A DNA stretch of 33,935 nt from an uncultured Myroides sp. (GCA_913777665.1 CAJYTF010000055.1:1-33935); one strand, 5' to 3'; numbered from the stretch's first letter, positions 16,218-25,276 are shown. The notes: a model not told the origin generated them from the sequence alone. A program made the numbers and translations.

Positions 16218-18190
16218 GAAATTTACTCACAGCGCTGGTTTTATTCGTAACCAGTTTGGGGTTTTCACAGGTGCAGGATCCTGTAAAATGGAAATCGAGT
16301 ATCGAAAAAATTTCAGATACAGAGTATCAGCTTAAATTTGATGCTACAATTGAAGGCGAATGGCACATGTATTCGCAGTTTACGCCAGAAGGCGGACCAC
16401 TTCCTTTAGAATTTATCTACAACAATGCCGAAGGAAACTACGAACCACAAGGCAAAGCAAAAGAGAGTGAATACACTAAAAAATTCAATGATATTTTTGG
16501 TGTAGATGAATATTATTTTGCGAAAGAAGCACATTTTACTCACAACATAAAAATTACAAACCCTGATGTAAAAAACATTCAGATAGAGCTTTCTTATCAA
16601 GCTTGTATTGAAATGTGTATTCAGCAAAACAAGTATTTCGTGTTCGATTTAGCAACGGTTACGTCAAAGGAAGTTCAAAATTTTGAAGATCTTGCAGCTA
16701 CACCAGCAAGCAATGATACAGCTAAAGCAAAACCGGTAACAGAAAATCCATCGACCGATAAGTCAGAAAAAAAAGGTTTATGGTCGATTTTTATCATTGC
16801 ATTTTTCTCGGGTTTCGCAGCATTGTTAACTCCATGTGTATTCCCAATGATTCCAATGACGGTAAGTTTTTTTACCAAACAAAGCAAATCACGTGCTAAA
16901 GGAATCAAAAATGCAGTTATTTATGGTTTATCGATCATTATTATTTATGTATTGTTAGGGTTAATTGTAACCAAAATTTTTGGTGCCGATGCGTTAAATG
17001 CATTGTCAACAAACGTTTGGTTTAATGTTATTTTCTTTACCTTATTAGTTGTTTTTGCTTCATCGTTTTTAGGAGCGTTCGAAATTATGCTTCCAAATTC
17101 ATGGGCAAATAAAGTTGATAAGCAGGCTGATCGTGGAGGTATGATCGGTATTTTTTTCATGGCATTGGCATTGGCAATTGTATCATTTTCATGTACAGGT
17201 CCAATTGTTGGAACATTATTGGTAGAAGCAGCTTCTAAAGGCGGAACAGCTCCGTTAATTGGTATGTTTGGTTTTTCATTGGCATTGGCATTACCATTTA
17301 TGTTGTTTGCAATGTTCCCAGGGTGGTTAAATTCTATGCCGCGTTCTGGTGGATGGATGAATACTGTAAAGGTTTCACTAGGATTTTTAGAATTAGCTTT
17401 AGCTTTCAAATTCTTATCGAATGCAGATTTGGTTTTACAGAAACATTGGATAGAGCGCGAAGTATTCTTAGCAATATGGATAGCTATTTTTGCTGCATGG
17501 GCAATTTATTTGTTCGGAAAAATTCAGTTACCACACGATTCTAAATTAGATAAAATATCGGTAGGTAGATTATTTATGGCATTGTTGGTATCAACATTTA
17601 CAATTTATTTAGTTCCGGGATTATGGGGAGCGCCATTAAAATTAATCTCAGGTTTTCCACCACCAATGACTTATTCTGAAAGTCCGTATGGTGTAGGAAA
17701 TTCTAAAGGAGGAACATCTTCTTTAAGTGAAATTCCAGAGGGTGCAAAAGAAGGTCCGCAGGGAATCATTACTTTTACAGATTATGACAAAGGTATGGCT
17801 TACGCAAAAGAGATCAACAAACCGGTTTTACTAGATTTTACAGGACATGCGTGTGTTAATTGTCGTAAGATGGAAGAAAACGTTTGGTCTGAAACCAATG
17901 TGTTAAATATTTTAAACAACGACTTAGTTTTAATATCTTTATACGTTGATGAGAAGAAAGAGTTGCCAGAAGCAGAACAATATGTTTCTAAAACAACGGG
18001 CAAGAAAATAAAAACAGTAGGTAATAAGTGGAGTGATTTCCAGATAGAAAAATATCAGGCAAATGCACAACCTTATTATATTGTTTTAGATAATGAAGGA
18101 AATTCGTTAAACACGCCGGTAGGTTATACGCCGGAAGTTTCAGAATACGAAGATTGGTTAAAAGAAGGAGTAACAAATTATTCAAAATAA
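16214..18190 (+). CDS. dsbD: Thiol:disulfide interchange protein DsbD
   Basis: Inner-membrane reductant conveyor that passes electrons from cytoplasmic thioredoxin to periplasmic partners. The protein has 658 residues. A signal peptide (about 1-18, ending GFSQ) is followed by a periplasmic DsbD-alpha-like domain with Cys131 and Cys135 (YQACIEMCIQ). The CcdA-like membrane domain (about 190-470) carries the redox cysteines Cys209 (LLTPCVFPMIP) and Cys328 (SFSCTGPIVG). The C-terminal thioredoxin-like domain has CVNC at 548-551 (GHACVNCRKMEENVW). All six cysteines expected for the relay are present. It overlaps tilS by 4 bases (ATGA) and is followed after 9 bases by the DUF2911 gene. Confidence 0.93.
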   Translation: MRNLLTALVLFVTSLGFSQVQDPVKWKSSIEKISDTEYQLKFDATIEGEWHMYSQFTPEGGPLPLEFIYNNAEGNYEPQGKAKESEYTKKFNDIFGVDEYYFAKEAHFTHNIKITNPDVKNIQIELSYQACIEMCIQQNKYFVFDLATVTSKEVQNFEDLAATPASNDTAKAKPVTENPSTDKSEKKGLWSIFIIAFFSGFAALLTPCVFPMIPMTVSFFTKQSKSRAKGIKNAVIYGLSIIIIYVLLGLIVTKIFGADALNALSTNVWFNVIFFTLLVVFASSFLGAFEIMLPNSWANKVDKQADRGGMIGIFFMALALAIVSFSCTGPIVGTLLVEAASKGGTAPLIGMFGFSLALALPFMLFAMFPGWLNSMPRSGGWMNTVKVSLGFLELALAFKFLSNADLVLQKHWIEREVFLAIWIAIFAAWAIYLFGKIQLPHDSKLDKISVGRLFMALLVSTFTIYLVPGLWGAPLKLISGFPPPMTYSESPYGVGNSKGGTSSLSEIPEGAKEGPQGIITFTDYDKGMAYAKEINKPVLLDFTGHACVNCRKMEENVWSETNVLNILNNDLVLISLYVDEKKELPEAEQYVSKTTGKKIKTVGNKWSDFQIEKYQANAQPYYIVLDNEGNSLNTPVGYTPEVSEYEDWLKEGVTNYSK

Positions 18191-18199
18191 ATTTAAAAA

Positions 18200-19048
18200 A
18201 TGAGAAAATTACTAATAGCAGCAACGTTATTTGTGGCAACACAGGTAAATGCACAAATTAAAACGCCACAGGCAAGTTTAAAATCAGAAATCGATCAAAC
18301 AGTTGGTTTAACAAATGTTAGTGTAGATTATTTCCGTCCGGCTAAAAAAGGTCGTTTGGTTTTTGGAGATTTAGTTCCTTACGGAAAAATGTGGAGAACA
18401 GGTGCAAATCAGAATACTGTTATTGAAATTGATACAGATATTGAAATAAACGGTAAAAATTTACCTGCTGGAAAATATGCATTATATACCTTGCCAAAGG
18501 CAGAATCTTGGGATGTAATTATCTACAAAACAACTGATAACTGGGGATTACCTCAAAAATGGAACGATAGCGATGTAGTTGTAAAAACATCTGTAAAACC
18601 AGAAACATTAAATAAAGATGTGGAGTATTTTACAATTAATGTTACACCACAAAACAACGAGCAAGGAACTTTTGATATTTCATGGGAAAAAACAATAGTT
18701 CACGTTCCGTTTAAAGTGCCAACGCACAAAATAGCAATGGAAAGCATTAATTCGAACATTAACGAAAACTCTAAAGCTACAGATTATTATGCAGCAGGTG
18801 TTTATTTGTTTACATCGAATACCGACGTTAAAAAAGCGCTAGAATACGTTAACAAATCAATAACAATGCAAAACGGCGAAGCTCCTTTTTATATGTTGCG
18901 TCAAAAATCATTAATTCAGGCAGCAAACGGCGATAAAAAAGGTGCGGTAGAAACAGCTAAGAAATCGTTAGAAGCTTCAGAAAAAGCAGGAAACGAAGAT
19001 TATGTAAAAATGAACAGAAACTCAATTTTAGAATGGAGTAGATCATAA
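18200..19048 (+). CDS. Exported DUF2911-domain protein
   Basis: A 282-residue protein of unknown function. A signal peptide (MRKLLIAATLFVATQVNAQ) ends at residue 19. A DUF2911 domain follows at about 25-180, recognised from NVSVDYFRPAKKGRLVFGDLVPYGKMWRTGANQNT and the LPAGKYALYTLP segment. The C-terminal 90 residues (AGVYLFTSNTDVKKALEYVNKSI...KSLEASEKAG) look like TPR-type helical repeats. It should lie in the periplasm. It is the last gene of the long rightward run, 9 bases after dsbD, and is closed by a terminator. Confidence 0.85.
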   Translation: MRKLLIAATLFVATQVNAQIKTPQASLKSEIDQTVGLTNVSVDYFRPAKKGRLVFGDLVPYGKMWRTGANQNTVIEIDTDIEINGKNLPAGKYALYTLPKAESWDVIIYKTTDNWGLPQKWNDSDVVVKTSVKPETLNKDVEYFTINVTPQNNEQGTFDISWEKTIVHVPFKVPTHKIAMESINSNINENSKATDYYAAGVYLFTSNTDVKKALEYVNKSITMQNGEAPFYMLRQKSLIQAANGDKKGAVETAKKSLEASEKAGNEDYVKMNRNSILEWSRS

Positions 19049-19053
19049 AGAAG

Positions 19054-19079
19054 AAAACGTCCCAATATTGGGACGTTTT
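19054..19079 (+). terminator. Terminator after the DUF2911 gene
   Basis: A perfect palindrome, AAAACGTCCC with GGGACGTTTT around an AATATT centre, continues into a T run. It lies 5 bases after the stop codon and ends the run that begins at 10952. Confidence 0.85.
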
Positions 19080-19119
19080 TTTATTTTTTAATAATGAAAT
19101 ATTGTTTTGTTTTCAATTT

Positions 19120-19716
19120 TCAATAGAATATTCTATAAATCTGATATGTTATATAGAAAAAACTTTCTCTCATTAAAAAGGTTAATTTTTTGTTTGTTGA
19201 TTTGTATTGGCTGGTTTTTGTAGGAGATGTGTGTGCGCTAATATTAAAATCTTTTGCTATTAAAACAGCTCTTTTCATATGTAAAGGATCACTAATCAAT
19301 AAAGCTTCTGTTAAATTATTTTCTATCATAATAACGCTCGCAAATTTTAGATTTTCTTGAGTGATTTTTGATTTTTCTTCAATAAAAATATCTTTAGAAT
19401 TAACTCCCAGTTTTTCGGCATATTTTCTTGCAACATAAGATTCCGAAAATCTCTTACCATCTGCTTTTCCACCGGTAAAAATTATTTTCTTAATATACCC
19501 ATCTTTATATAAAGCAATACTGTGATTAATTCGCTCTCTGAAAACCGGAGAAGGTTCATCGTTCCAAATTCCTGCTCCTAAAACAATACCTACATCAGCT
19601 TTTTGAGTTTCATCTTTCTTGGAATAATTAGTAATATTAAAACACGTTATAATAAAATATGTTGTTAAACATAACAGAATAGTAATGCTTACGATTTTTA
19701 TCTTTTTTAAAAACAT
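19120..19716 (-). CDS. SanA/YdcF-family membrane protein (DUF218)
   Basis: A 198-residue protein. One N-terminal membrane segment (IKIVSITILLCLTTYFIIT) is followed by a DUF218 domain recognised from VGIVLGAGIWNDEPSPVFRERI, YIKKIIFTGGKADG and ALLISDPLHMKRAV. Relatives (SanA, ElyC, YdcF) are linked to envelope barrier function at high temperature and to enterobacterial common antigen or peptidoglycan precursors, but the reaction is not settled. The open frame reaches a TTG at 19725. The ATG at 19716 is preferred because the membrane segment follows at once. It stands alone, convergent with the DUF2911 gene. Confidence 0.85.
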   Translation of the reverse strand: MFLKKIKIVSITILLCLTTYFIITCFNITNYSKKDETQKADVGIVLGAGIWNDEPSPVFRERINHSIALYKDGYIKKIIFTGGKADGKRFSESYVARKYAEKLGVNSKDIFIEEKSKITQENLKFASVIMIENNLTEALLISDPLHMKRAVLIAKDFNISAHTSPTKTSQYKSTNKKLTFLMRESFFYITYQIYRIFY

Positions 19717-19754
19717 TCCCCTCAATATTTTAGTTCATTAAAAATGTTCAATAT

Positions 19755-19762
19755 CAAATATA
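19755..19762 (-). promoter_or_regulatory. -7 promoter box for the SanA-like gene
   Basis: The minus strand reads TATATTTG, an exact TAnnTTTG match, 38 bases upstream of the ATG at 19716 (29 from the alternative TTG). Confidence 0.5.
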
Positions 19763-19896
19763 CAAAACTTCGTCAATAATAAATATTTGATAAAGTAGTG
19801 TTATTTACTTACTAAGAGGTAATTGATATTTGTACTCTAAAACTTTCGATTTTAAATTCAAAATAAAATAAGTTTTTTTAAACTGTAAATACGCAG

Positions 19897-19904
19897 TATA
19901 TTTG
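19897..19904 (+). promoter_or_regulatory. -7 promoter box for purB
   Basis: TATATTTG matches TAnnTTTG and lies 27 bases before the ATG at 19932. The divergent gap also holds the minus-strand box at 19755-19762. The -33 region is only a T run. Confidence 0.55.
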
Positions 19905-19931
19905 TTTCTTTAAAAAATATTGGAAATATTT

Positions 19932-21278
19932 ATGTTAACAGAATTAAATGCTATTTCTCCGATCGATGGAAGATATAGATCAAAAACAGCTCCATTAGCA
20001 GATTATTTTTCGGAAGAAGCCCTTATAAAATATCGCGTTTTAGTAGAAATTGAATATTTTATTGCTTTGTGCGAATTGCCATTGCCGCAGGTTGCAAATG
20101 TATCTAAAGATTTGTTTTCTGAATTACGAAAAATTTATAACGATTTTTCTACAGAAGATGCACTTTGGATCAAAAACACCGAAAAAACAACAAATCACGA
20201 TGTTAAGGCTGTTGAATATTTCATAAAACATAAATTTGACCAATTAGGCTTACAAGAATTTAAAGAGTTTATCCATTTTGGATTAACCTCTCAAGACATC
20301 AACAACACGGCGATACCTTTATCAACCAAACATGCGTTCGAAAAAGTGTACATGCCAACTTTTATCCAATTGGTTAACAAGTTAAAAGAGTTAAGTGTTG
20401 AATGGAAAGATATTCCAATGTTGGCACGTACACACGGACAACCAGCATCGCCAACGCGTTTAGGAAAAGAAATTTTGGTTTTTGTTGTTCGCTTAGAAGA
20501 ACAGTTACGTTTGTTGAACAACATTCCGTTTGCTGCTAAATTTGGTGGAGCTACCGGAAATTTCAATGCACATAAAATTGCTTATCCACAAAACGATTGG
20601 CAGGCTTTCGGTGAAAATTTCGTTGAAGGTGTTTTAGGATTGAAACATTCGTTCCCAACCACACAAATTGAACATTACGATCATTTTGCTGCTTTCTGCG
20701 ATGCTTTAAAACGCATTAACAATATTATTATTGATTTAGACCGCGATGTTTGGACGTATGTTTCAATGGAATATTTCAAACAGAAAATCAAGGCTGGCGA
20801 AGTAGGGTCATCTGCAATGCCACACAAAGTGAACCCAATCGATTTTGAAAATTCTGAAGGAAACTTAGGTATTGCAAATGCTATTTTTGAACATTTGGCG
20901 TCAAAATTACCTATTTCTCGTTTACAGCGCGATTTAACCGATAGCACAGTTTTAAGAAACATTGGCGTTCCGTTTGGTCATACAATCATTGCGTTTGAAG
21001 CTACTTTAAAAGGGTTAAACAAGCTATTGTTGAACGAAACCAAGTTTGCAGACGATTTAGAAAACAATTGGGCAGTTGTTGCAGAAGCAATTCAGACGAT
21101 TTTGCGTCGCGAAGCATACCCAAATCCTTACGAAGCTTTGAAAGATTTAACCAGAACAAACGATGTAATCAATCAAAAATCGATTCACGCTTTTATCGAT
21201 ACATTGAATGTTTCTGTTGAGGTTAAGAACGAATTAAAACAAATAACTCCAAGCAATTATTTAGGAGTTTCAATTTAG
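19932..21278 (+). CDS. purB: Adenylosuccinate lyase
   Basis: Acts twice in purine synthesis, releasing fumarate from SAICAR and from adenylosuccinate. The protein has 448 residues from the ATG at 19932. The N-terminal ISPIDGRYRSKT, the catalytic-His segment ARTHGQPASPT (His168) and the lyase signature GSSAMPHKVNPIDFEN (about 293-308) with its catalytic Ser are all present. The longer E. coli-type PurB form is indicated by ISPIDGRY. The open frame begins 12 bases earlier at a TTG, but the ATG (MLTELNAISPIDGRY) fits the family. A small lipoprotein gene follows 6 bases after the stop and may be co-transcribed. Confidence 0.95.
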   Translation: MLTELNAISPIDGRYRSKTAPLADYFSEEALIKYRVLVEIEYFIALCELPLPQVANVSKDLFSELRKIYNDFSTEDALWIKNTEKTTNHDVKAVEYFIKHKFDQLGLQEFKEFIHFGLTSQDINNTAIPLSTKHAFEKVYMPTFIQLVNKLKELSVEWKDIPMLARTHGQPASPTRLGKEILVFVVRLEEQLRLLNNIPFAAKFGGATGNFNAHKIAYPQNDWQAFGENFVEGVLGLKHSFPTTQIEHYDHFAAFCDALKRINNIIIDLDRDVWTYVSMEYFKQKIKAGEVGSSAMPHKVNPIDFENSEGNLGIANAIFEHLASKLPISRLQRDLTDSTVLRNIGVPFGHTIIAFEATLKGLNKLLLNETKFADDLENNWAVVAEAIQTILRREAYPNPYEALKDLTRTNDVINQKSIHAFIDTLNVSVEVKNELKQITPSNYLGVSI

Positions 21279-21284
21279 AAAAAT

Positions 21285-21731
21285 ATGAAAAAAATTATTG
21301 TTACTTTATTTTTAGCATTGGCATTTGTTGGATGTAACGATGACGACAATCAGGTTGATGTTTTGGTAGGAAAATGGTATCCGCAAGGTGTGATTATTAA
21401 TGGTGAAAGCAGACCTTATGAAGGGAATCCTCAATGCGGGAAAGATTATTTGCAATTAAACGAATTTAATTCGTTTGAAATTGTAGATTATACAGAAAGT
21501 GATACAGAAGCAAAGACAACACCGCCACCACCGTGCCAGTCACAAAAGTTTTACGGATCATATACAGTTATAAACAATGAATTGAAATTTCACGGATCTA
21601 ACTTTTTTCAAGGTGGAGAAATTGTTGAAAAGTCTGCAGATCAGTTAAAACTAAAACGTATGATAGATGTAAACGGCGATGGAACAGAAGATGAAGTAAT
21701 AGAAGTTTTCATGAAACATTTAGCGGAATAA
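21285..21731 (+). CDS. Small lipoprotein, possibly lipocalin-like
   Basis: A 148-residue lipoprotein. The signal peptide MKKIIVTLFLALAFVGC ends in a lipobox with the modified Cys at 17. The residues after it (NDDDN) are acidic, as in the export signal that sends flavobacterial lipoproteins to the cell surface. The mature part opens with VGKWYPQGVIINGE and has strands such as FYGSYTVINNELKFHG, which resembles the small lipocalin-like domain common in Bacteroidota. DVNGDGTEDE resembles a calcium-binding loop. Function is unknown. It is 6 bases from purB and ends at a strong terminator. Confidence 0.75.
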   Translation: MKKIIVTLFLALAFVGCNDDDNQVDVLVGKWYPQGVIINGESRPYEGNPQCGKDYLQLNEFNSFEIVDYTESDTEAKTTPPPPCQSQKFYGSYTVINNELKFHGSNFFQGGEIVEKSADQLKLKRMIDVNGDGTEDEVIEVFMKHLAE

Positions 21732-21736
21732 ATGAT

Positions 21737-21767
21737 AAAAAAATCGAACGTAATGTTCGATTTTTTT
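21737..21767. terminator. Bidirectional terminator between lipoprotein and thioesterase
   Basis: A perfect 13-bp stem (21737-21749 with 21755-21767), core TCGAAC/GTTCGA, with a 5-base loop and A/T runs on both sides. It lies between two convergent genes and touches the stop of the minus-strand gene. Confidence 0.85.
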
Positions 21768-22200
21768 ATTCCTCTATATAATTTTCGCTTTTAGGAATTC
21801 TATTAACCAATTCAACAATGTTTTCAGGTAATGTTGTTAGCTTTCGGGTTTGTAAATCAAACCAGGCTCCATCTACATTAACCGTTGCGCTTTTGGTACC
21901 ATCGGCCTTATAAACAAAATGAGTGATCGAAAAGCGATTATTTGCAATGGTATGTTTAGTCATTTCAACAGCCACAGAAATTTCTTCATCCATTTTAATT
22001 TCTCTGTGAAAAATAGTTTCTTCCCTAAAAAGAATCGGTGCAATACCGTATTTTGCACATTCGTTAACCGATAAACCTATGTGAATCATTAAATTGTTAC
22101 GAGCTTGTGTGCATAAATCGCTGTAAGCAGAATGACGTAAATGTCGGTTTGCATCAATCATGCTCCATAAAACCTGACCTTTAAAGAATATGTTTTTCAT
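21766..22200 (-). CDS. Acyl-CoA thioesterase of the hot-dog (4HBT) family
   Basis: A 144-residue single hot-dog domain. GQVLWSMIDANRHLRHSAYSDLC (about 8-30) matches the 4-hydroxybenzoyl-CoA thioesterase pattern, in which an Asp (Asp16 here) starts the active-site helix and the conserved N/H-x-x-H-Y/N segment follows. Later strands (FHREIKMDEEISVAVEM, RFSITHFVYKADG, VDGAWFDLQTRKL) complete the fold. The acyl-CoA substrate cannot be told. It is a stand-alone minus-strand gene, convergent with the lipoprotein gene. Confidence 0.8.
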   Translation of the reverse strand: MKNIFFKGQVLWSMIDANRHLRHSAYSDLCTQARNNLMIHIGLSVNECAKYGIAPILFREETIFHREIKMDEEISVAVEMTKHTIANNRFSITHFVYKADGTKSATVNVDGAWFDLQTRKLTTLPENIVELVNRIPKSENYIEE

Positions 22201-22219
22201 TATTTATTAAAATTTATAC

Positions 22220-22227
22220 CAAATTTA
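22220..22227 (-). promoter_or_regulatory. -7 promoter box for the thioesterase gene
   Basis: The minus strand reads TAAATTTG (TAnnTTTG), with 19 bases to the ATG at 22200. Confidence 0.5.
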
Positions 22228-22249
22228 CAAAAATATTAAGAGCGATACA

Positions 22250-22269
22250 TTTTTGGCACGATTAATGAA
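22250..22269 (+). promoter_or_regulatory. σ54-like promoter for the lipoprotein at 22317
   Basis: TTTTTGGCAC gives a good -24 element (TGGCAC at 22254-22259). After a 5-base spacer comes ATGAA where the -12 TTGCA would stand. It lies 47 bases before the ATG. The same layout occurs upstream of the histidine-rich protein gene at 25825-25840. The -12 GC is not kept, so the call is tentative. Confidence 0.4.
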
Positions 22270-22316
22270 ATGAAGATTAATATAAAAGATATTTTAACAT
22301 TTAACAACAATACATC

Positions 22317-22835
22317 ATGAAAAAGATAGCACTACTTTTAACAGCATTCATAGGTTTAACAGCTTTACAAAGCTGTACTATTGAAGAGTATTATGATGAG
22401 AACTATTATGAAGGGTACTCACAGGTTTTTGAACTAACAAATGAAACTTTAAGTACTCAAGAAGACGCTTACACTTATTCTGCAACTTGGAACTTTACTA
22501 CTCCTATTTTTGATAGTGATAATGTTTTAGTTTATAGATGGCAAGGTAATTCTTGGACGTTGGTGCCTGTTTCATACAATTTAGGAGGAAACGATATGGT
22601 AAAATACGATTATGACTTTACACGTTACGATGTAAAAGTATATTTTTCGGCTAATTTCCCAATAAATGATTTGACAAATGCTGAATATAACGACTTTGTT
22701 TACCGTCAAACTTTCAGAGTAGTTGTAGTACCAGGTGGTTTCCAACAAAAAATGAACTTTAGCGACTACAATGTTACAATTTCAGCATTAGGTTTAGAAA
22801 ATGCCCCAATAAAAACACTACAAATAAAAAAATAA
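22317..22835 (+). CDS. Lipoprotein of unknown function
   Basis: A 172-residue lipoprotein. The signal peptide MKKIALLLTAFIGLTALQSC has its lipobox Cys at 20. The next residues (TIEEYYDENYYEGYSQVF) are acidic and tyrosine-rich, which may act as a surface export signal. The mature domain looks all-β (YTYSATWNFTTPIFDSDNVLVY, FRVVVVPGG). I recognise no named family. A σ54-like promoter lies upstream and a strong terminator follows, so it is probably monocistronic and independently regulated. Confidence 0.75.
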   Translation: MKKIALLLTAFIGLTALQSCTIEEYYDENYYEGYSQVFELTNETLSTQEDAYTYSATWNFTTPIFDSDNVLVYRWQGNSWTLVPVSYNLGGNDMVKYDYDFTRYDVKVYFSANFPINDLTNAEYNDFVYRQTFRVVVVPGGFQQKMNFSDYNVTISALGLENAPIKTLQIKK

Positions 22836-22847
22836 TTAAATGTTTTT

Positions 22848-22880
22848 AAAAACACCCCCTAAAATTTAGGGGGTGTTTTT
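22848..22880 (+). terminator. Terminator after the lipoprotein gene
   Basis: A 16-bp perfect inverted repeat (22848-22863 with 22865-22880) has a five-GC core (CACCCCCT/AGGGGGTG) and runs into T5. It lies 13 bases after the stop. Confidence 0.88.
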
Positions 22881-22901
22881 ATTTTGAATCAATTTTTTAT
22901 T

Positions 22902-22909
22902 TAATTTTG
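22902..22909 (+). promoter_or_regulatory. -7 promoter box for glutamine synthetase III
   Basis: TAATTTTG matches TAnnTTTG, 28 bases before the ATG at 22938. A TTTTG at 22882-22886 could be the -33 element, though its 15-base spacing is short. Confidence 0.5.
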
Positions 22910-22937
22910 CATGGTATAACTACACAATACAAAAAAT

Positions 22938-25127
22938 ATGGCAACTTTTCGTTTCGAAGCTTTAAAAGCAGCAAGCAACCGTCCGCCGGTTGCGGTTTCT
23001 GAAATTGGTAAAAAATCAGAAATTTTTGGTAGCAATGTTTTCAATGACAAATCAATGCGCCAACACTTAACTCCAGAAGCATACAAAGCAGTGCGTTCTG
23101 CAATGGATCACGGTACAAAAATTGATCGTAGAATGGCAGATTACATTGCTTTAGGTATGAAAGAATGGGCAATGACTAAAGGTGTAACACATTACACACA
23201 CTGGTTTCAGCCTTTAACAGGAACTACTGCAGAGAAACACGATGCCTTTTTTGAAACGTCTTTTGATGGTTCAGATCCGGTAGAAAAATTTGGTGGTTCG
23301 CAATTGGTTCAACAAGAGCCTGATGCATCATCTTTTCCAAACGGAGGAATCAGAAATACATTTGAAGCTCGTGGTTATACCGCTTGGGATCCAACATCAC
23401 CAGCATTTATTTTTGGAACAACGTTATGTATTCCAACCGTATTTGTATCTTACACAGGTGAAGCATTAGATAACAAAGCACCTTTATTAAGAGCCTTGTC
23501 TGCAATTGATGAAGCTGCGACTGAAGTTGCTAAATTCTTCGACAAAAACGTTAAAAAAGTAACTCCGACTTTAGGTTGGGAACAAGAATATTTCTTAATT
23601 GATGATGCATTAGCAGCATCGCGCCCTGATATTTTACAAACTGGTAGAACATTATTAGGTCACGTTTCGGCTAAAGGTCAGCAATTAGAAGATCATTATT
23701 TTGGATCGATCCCAACAAGAGTTTTAAACTACATGCGCGATTTAGAAAACGAATGTATGTTGTTGGGAATTCCGGTAAAAACGCGTCATAACGAAGTTGC
23801 TCCAAATCAGTTTGAATTAGCTCCGATTTTTGAAGAAACCAATTTAGCGGTAGATCACAACTCCTTATTAATGGATGTAATGCAAAAAGTTGGCGAGCGT
23901 CACCACTTTAAAGTGTTATTCCACGAAAAACCATTTAAAGGCGTAAACGGTTCGGGTAAACACAACAACTGGTCTTTAGCTACCGATACTGGTATCAATT
24001 TATTAGCACCGGGCAAAACACCAAACAGCAACTTACAGTTTTTAACCTTCTTTATCAATACCATTAAAGCGGTTTCAACTTACGAAGAATTATTGCGCGC
24101 ATCAATCGCATCGGCATCAAACGATCACCGTTTAGGAGCAAACGAAGCACCGCCTGCAATTATATCAATCTTCATTGGTCAGCAATTGACTAAAGTGTTG
24201 GAAGAATTAGAAGGTGTATCGACTGGAAAATTATCTCCTGAAGAGAAAACCGATTTAAAATTAAACGTAGTTGGTAAAATTCCAGACGTTTTGTTAGATA
24301 ATACCGATCGTAACCGTACATCGCCATTCGCGTTCACAGGAAATAAATTTGAATTCCGTGCTGTTGGATCTACAGCTAACTGCGCTACTTCAATGACCAC
24401 TTTAAACTCGATCGTTGCAAAACAGTTGATCGATTTTAGAAAAGAAGTGGAAGCTTTGGTGGAAAAAGACGGATTGAAAAAAGACGAAGCTATCTTCAAC
24501 GTTTTACGCGAATACATCAAAGAAACCAAAGACATTTTGTTTGAAGGTGACGGATACAGCAAAGAATGGGAAGAAGAAGCGGCTCGTCGCGGATTATCGA
24601 ACCACAAAACAACTCCGGCTGCATTAAAGGCAAAAGTTTCTAAAAAAGCTTTCGATTTATTTGCTGAATTAAACGTAATGAATCATACCGAAGTAGAATC
24701 GCGCTACGAAATTGAATTGGAAGATTATATCAAGAAAGTTCAAATCGAAGGTCGTGTTTTAGGTGATATCGTTCGTAACCACATTATTCCTACAGCGTTT
24801 AAATATCAAAACTTATTAATTGAAAACATTAAAGGTTTAAAAGATATTTTTGGCGACAGTTATGAAGAATTAGCTGCAGAACAAATTTTGATTTTAAAGA
24901 AAACGTCAATGCACGTGAACGAATTAAACGCAAAATTACACGCAATGATGGATGCTCGTAAAGAGGCAAATTCATTAGATTCTGTTGAGAAAATGGCACA
25001 TGCTTATTGCGATAACGTAAAACCGTATTTTGACGAAATTCGTTACCACGCAGATAAATTAGAGTTAATGGTTGATAATGAATTATGGACGTTGACTAAA
25101 TACCGCGAATTATTGTTTACAAGATAA
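22938..25127 (+). CDS. glnN: Glutamine synthetase type III
   Basis: Makes glutamine from glutamate, ammonia and ATP, the main ammonia assimilation step. Its 729 residues identify the large type III class found in Bacteroidota and some cyanobacteria. The N-terminal GSIII segment (NRPPVAVSEIGKKSEIFG) is followed by the catalytic motifs LGWEQEYFLID, VAPNQFELAPIFEE, the ATP-loop-like KGVNGSGKHNNWSLAT and NRTSPFAFTGNKFEFRAVGS. A long C-terminal helical extension follows. The gene sits alone between a terminator upstream and a hairpin downstream. I saw no PII or amtB gene nearby. Confidence 0.95.
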   Translation: MATFRFEALKAASNRPPVAVSEIGKKSEIFGSNVFNDKSMRQHLTPEAYKAVRSAMDHGTKIDRRMADYIALGMKEWAMTKGVTHYTHWFQPLTGTTAEKHDAFFETSFDGSDPVEKFGGSQLVQQEPDASSFPNGGIRNTFEARGYTAWDPTSPAFIFGTTLCIPTVFVSYTGEALDNKAPLLRALSAIDEAATEVAKFFDKNVKKVTPTLGWEQEYFLIDDALAASRPDILQTGRTLLGHVSAKGQQLEDHYFGSIPTRVLNYMRDLENECMLLGIPVKTRHNEVAPNQFELAPIFEETNLAVDHNSLLMDVMQKVGERHHFKVLFHEKPFKGVNGSGKHNNWSLATDTGINLLAPGKTPNSNLQFLTFFINTIKAVSTYEELLRASIASASNDHRLGANEAPPAIISIFIGQQLTKVLEELEGVSTGKLSPEEKTDLKLNVVGKIPDVLLDNTDRNRTSPFAFTGNKFEFRAVGSTANCATSMTTLNSIVAKQLIDFRKEVEALVEKDGLKKDEAIFNVLREYIKETKDILFEGDGYSKEWEEEAARRGLSNHKTTPAALKAKVSKKAFDLFAELNVMNHTEVESRYEIELEDYIKKVQIEGRVLGDIVRNHIIPTAFKYQNLLIENIKGLKDIFGDSYEELAAEQILILKKTSMHVNELNAKLHAMMDARKEANSLDSVEKMAHAYCDNVKPYFDEIRYHADKLELMVDNELWTLTKYRELLFTR

Positions 25128-25170
25128 TTTTACGTCACTTCGTAGTGAAAAGAAGTAAGCCTTTCGTAAC

Positions 25171-25198
25171 TGTCACATCGAGCGAAGTCGAGATGTCA
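25171..25198. repeat. REP-like palindromic repeat, copy A
   Basis: This stretch contains TCGAGCGAAGTCGAGA, an imperfect hairpin with TCGA arms. The exact reverse complement, TCTCGACTTCGCTCGA, occurs in copy C at 27795-27820. It lies in the gap after glnN. Confidence 0.7.
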
Positions 25199-25229
25199 AG
25201 ACAGGTTTCGAGAAGTTTTCCAAATTATA

Positions 25230-25254
25230 AGTTCTCGACAAGCTCGAACTGACG
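25230..25254. repeat. REP-like palindromic repeat, copy B
   Basis: AGTTCTCGA and TCGAACTGACG flank a CAAGC centre. The arms are identical to those of copy C at 27795-27820, while the centre differs (CAAGC against CTTCGC). Copies A and B are 31 bases apart in the same gap. Confidence 0.7.
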
Positions 25255-25276
25255 AAAAGCTGATAAATTTTAAAGA

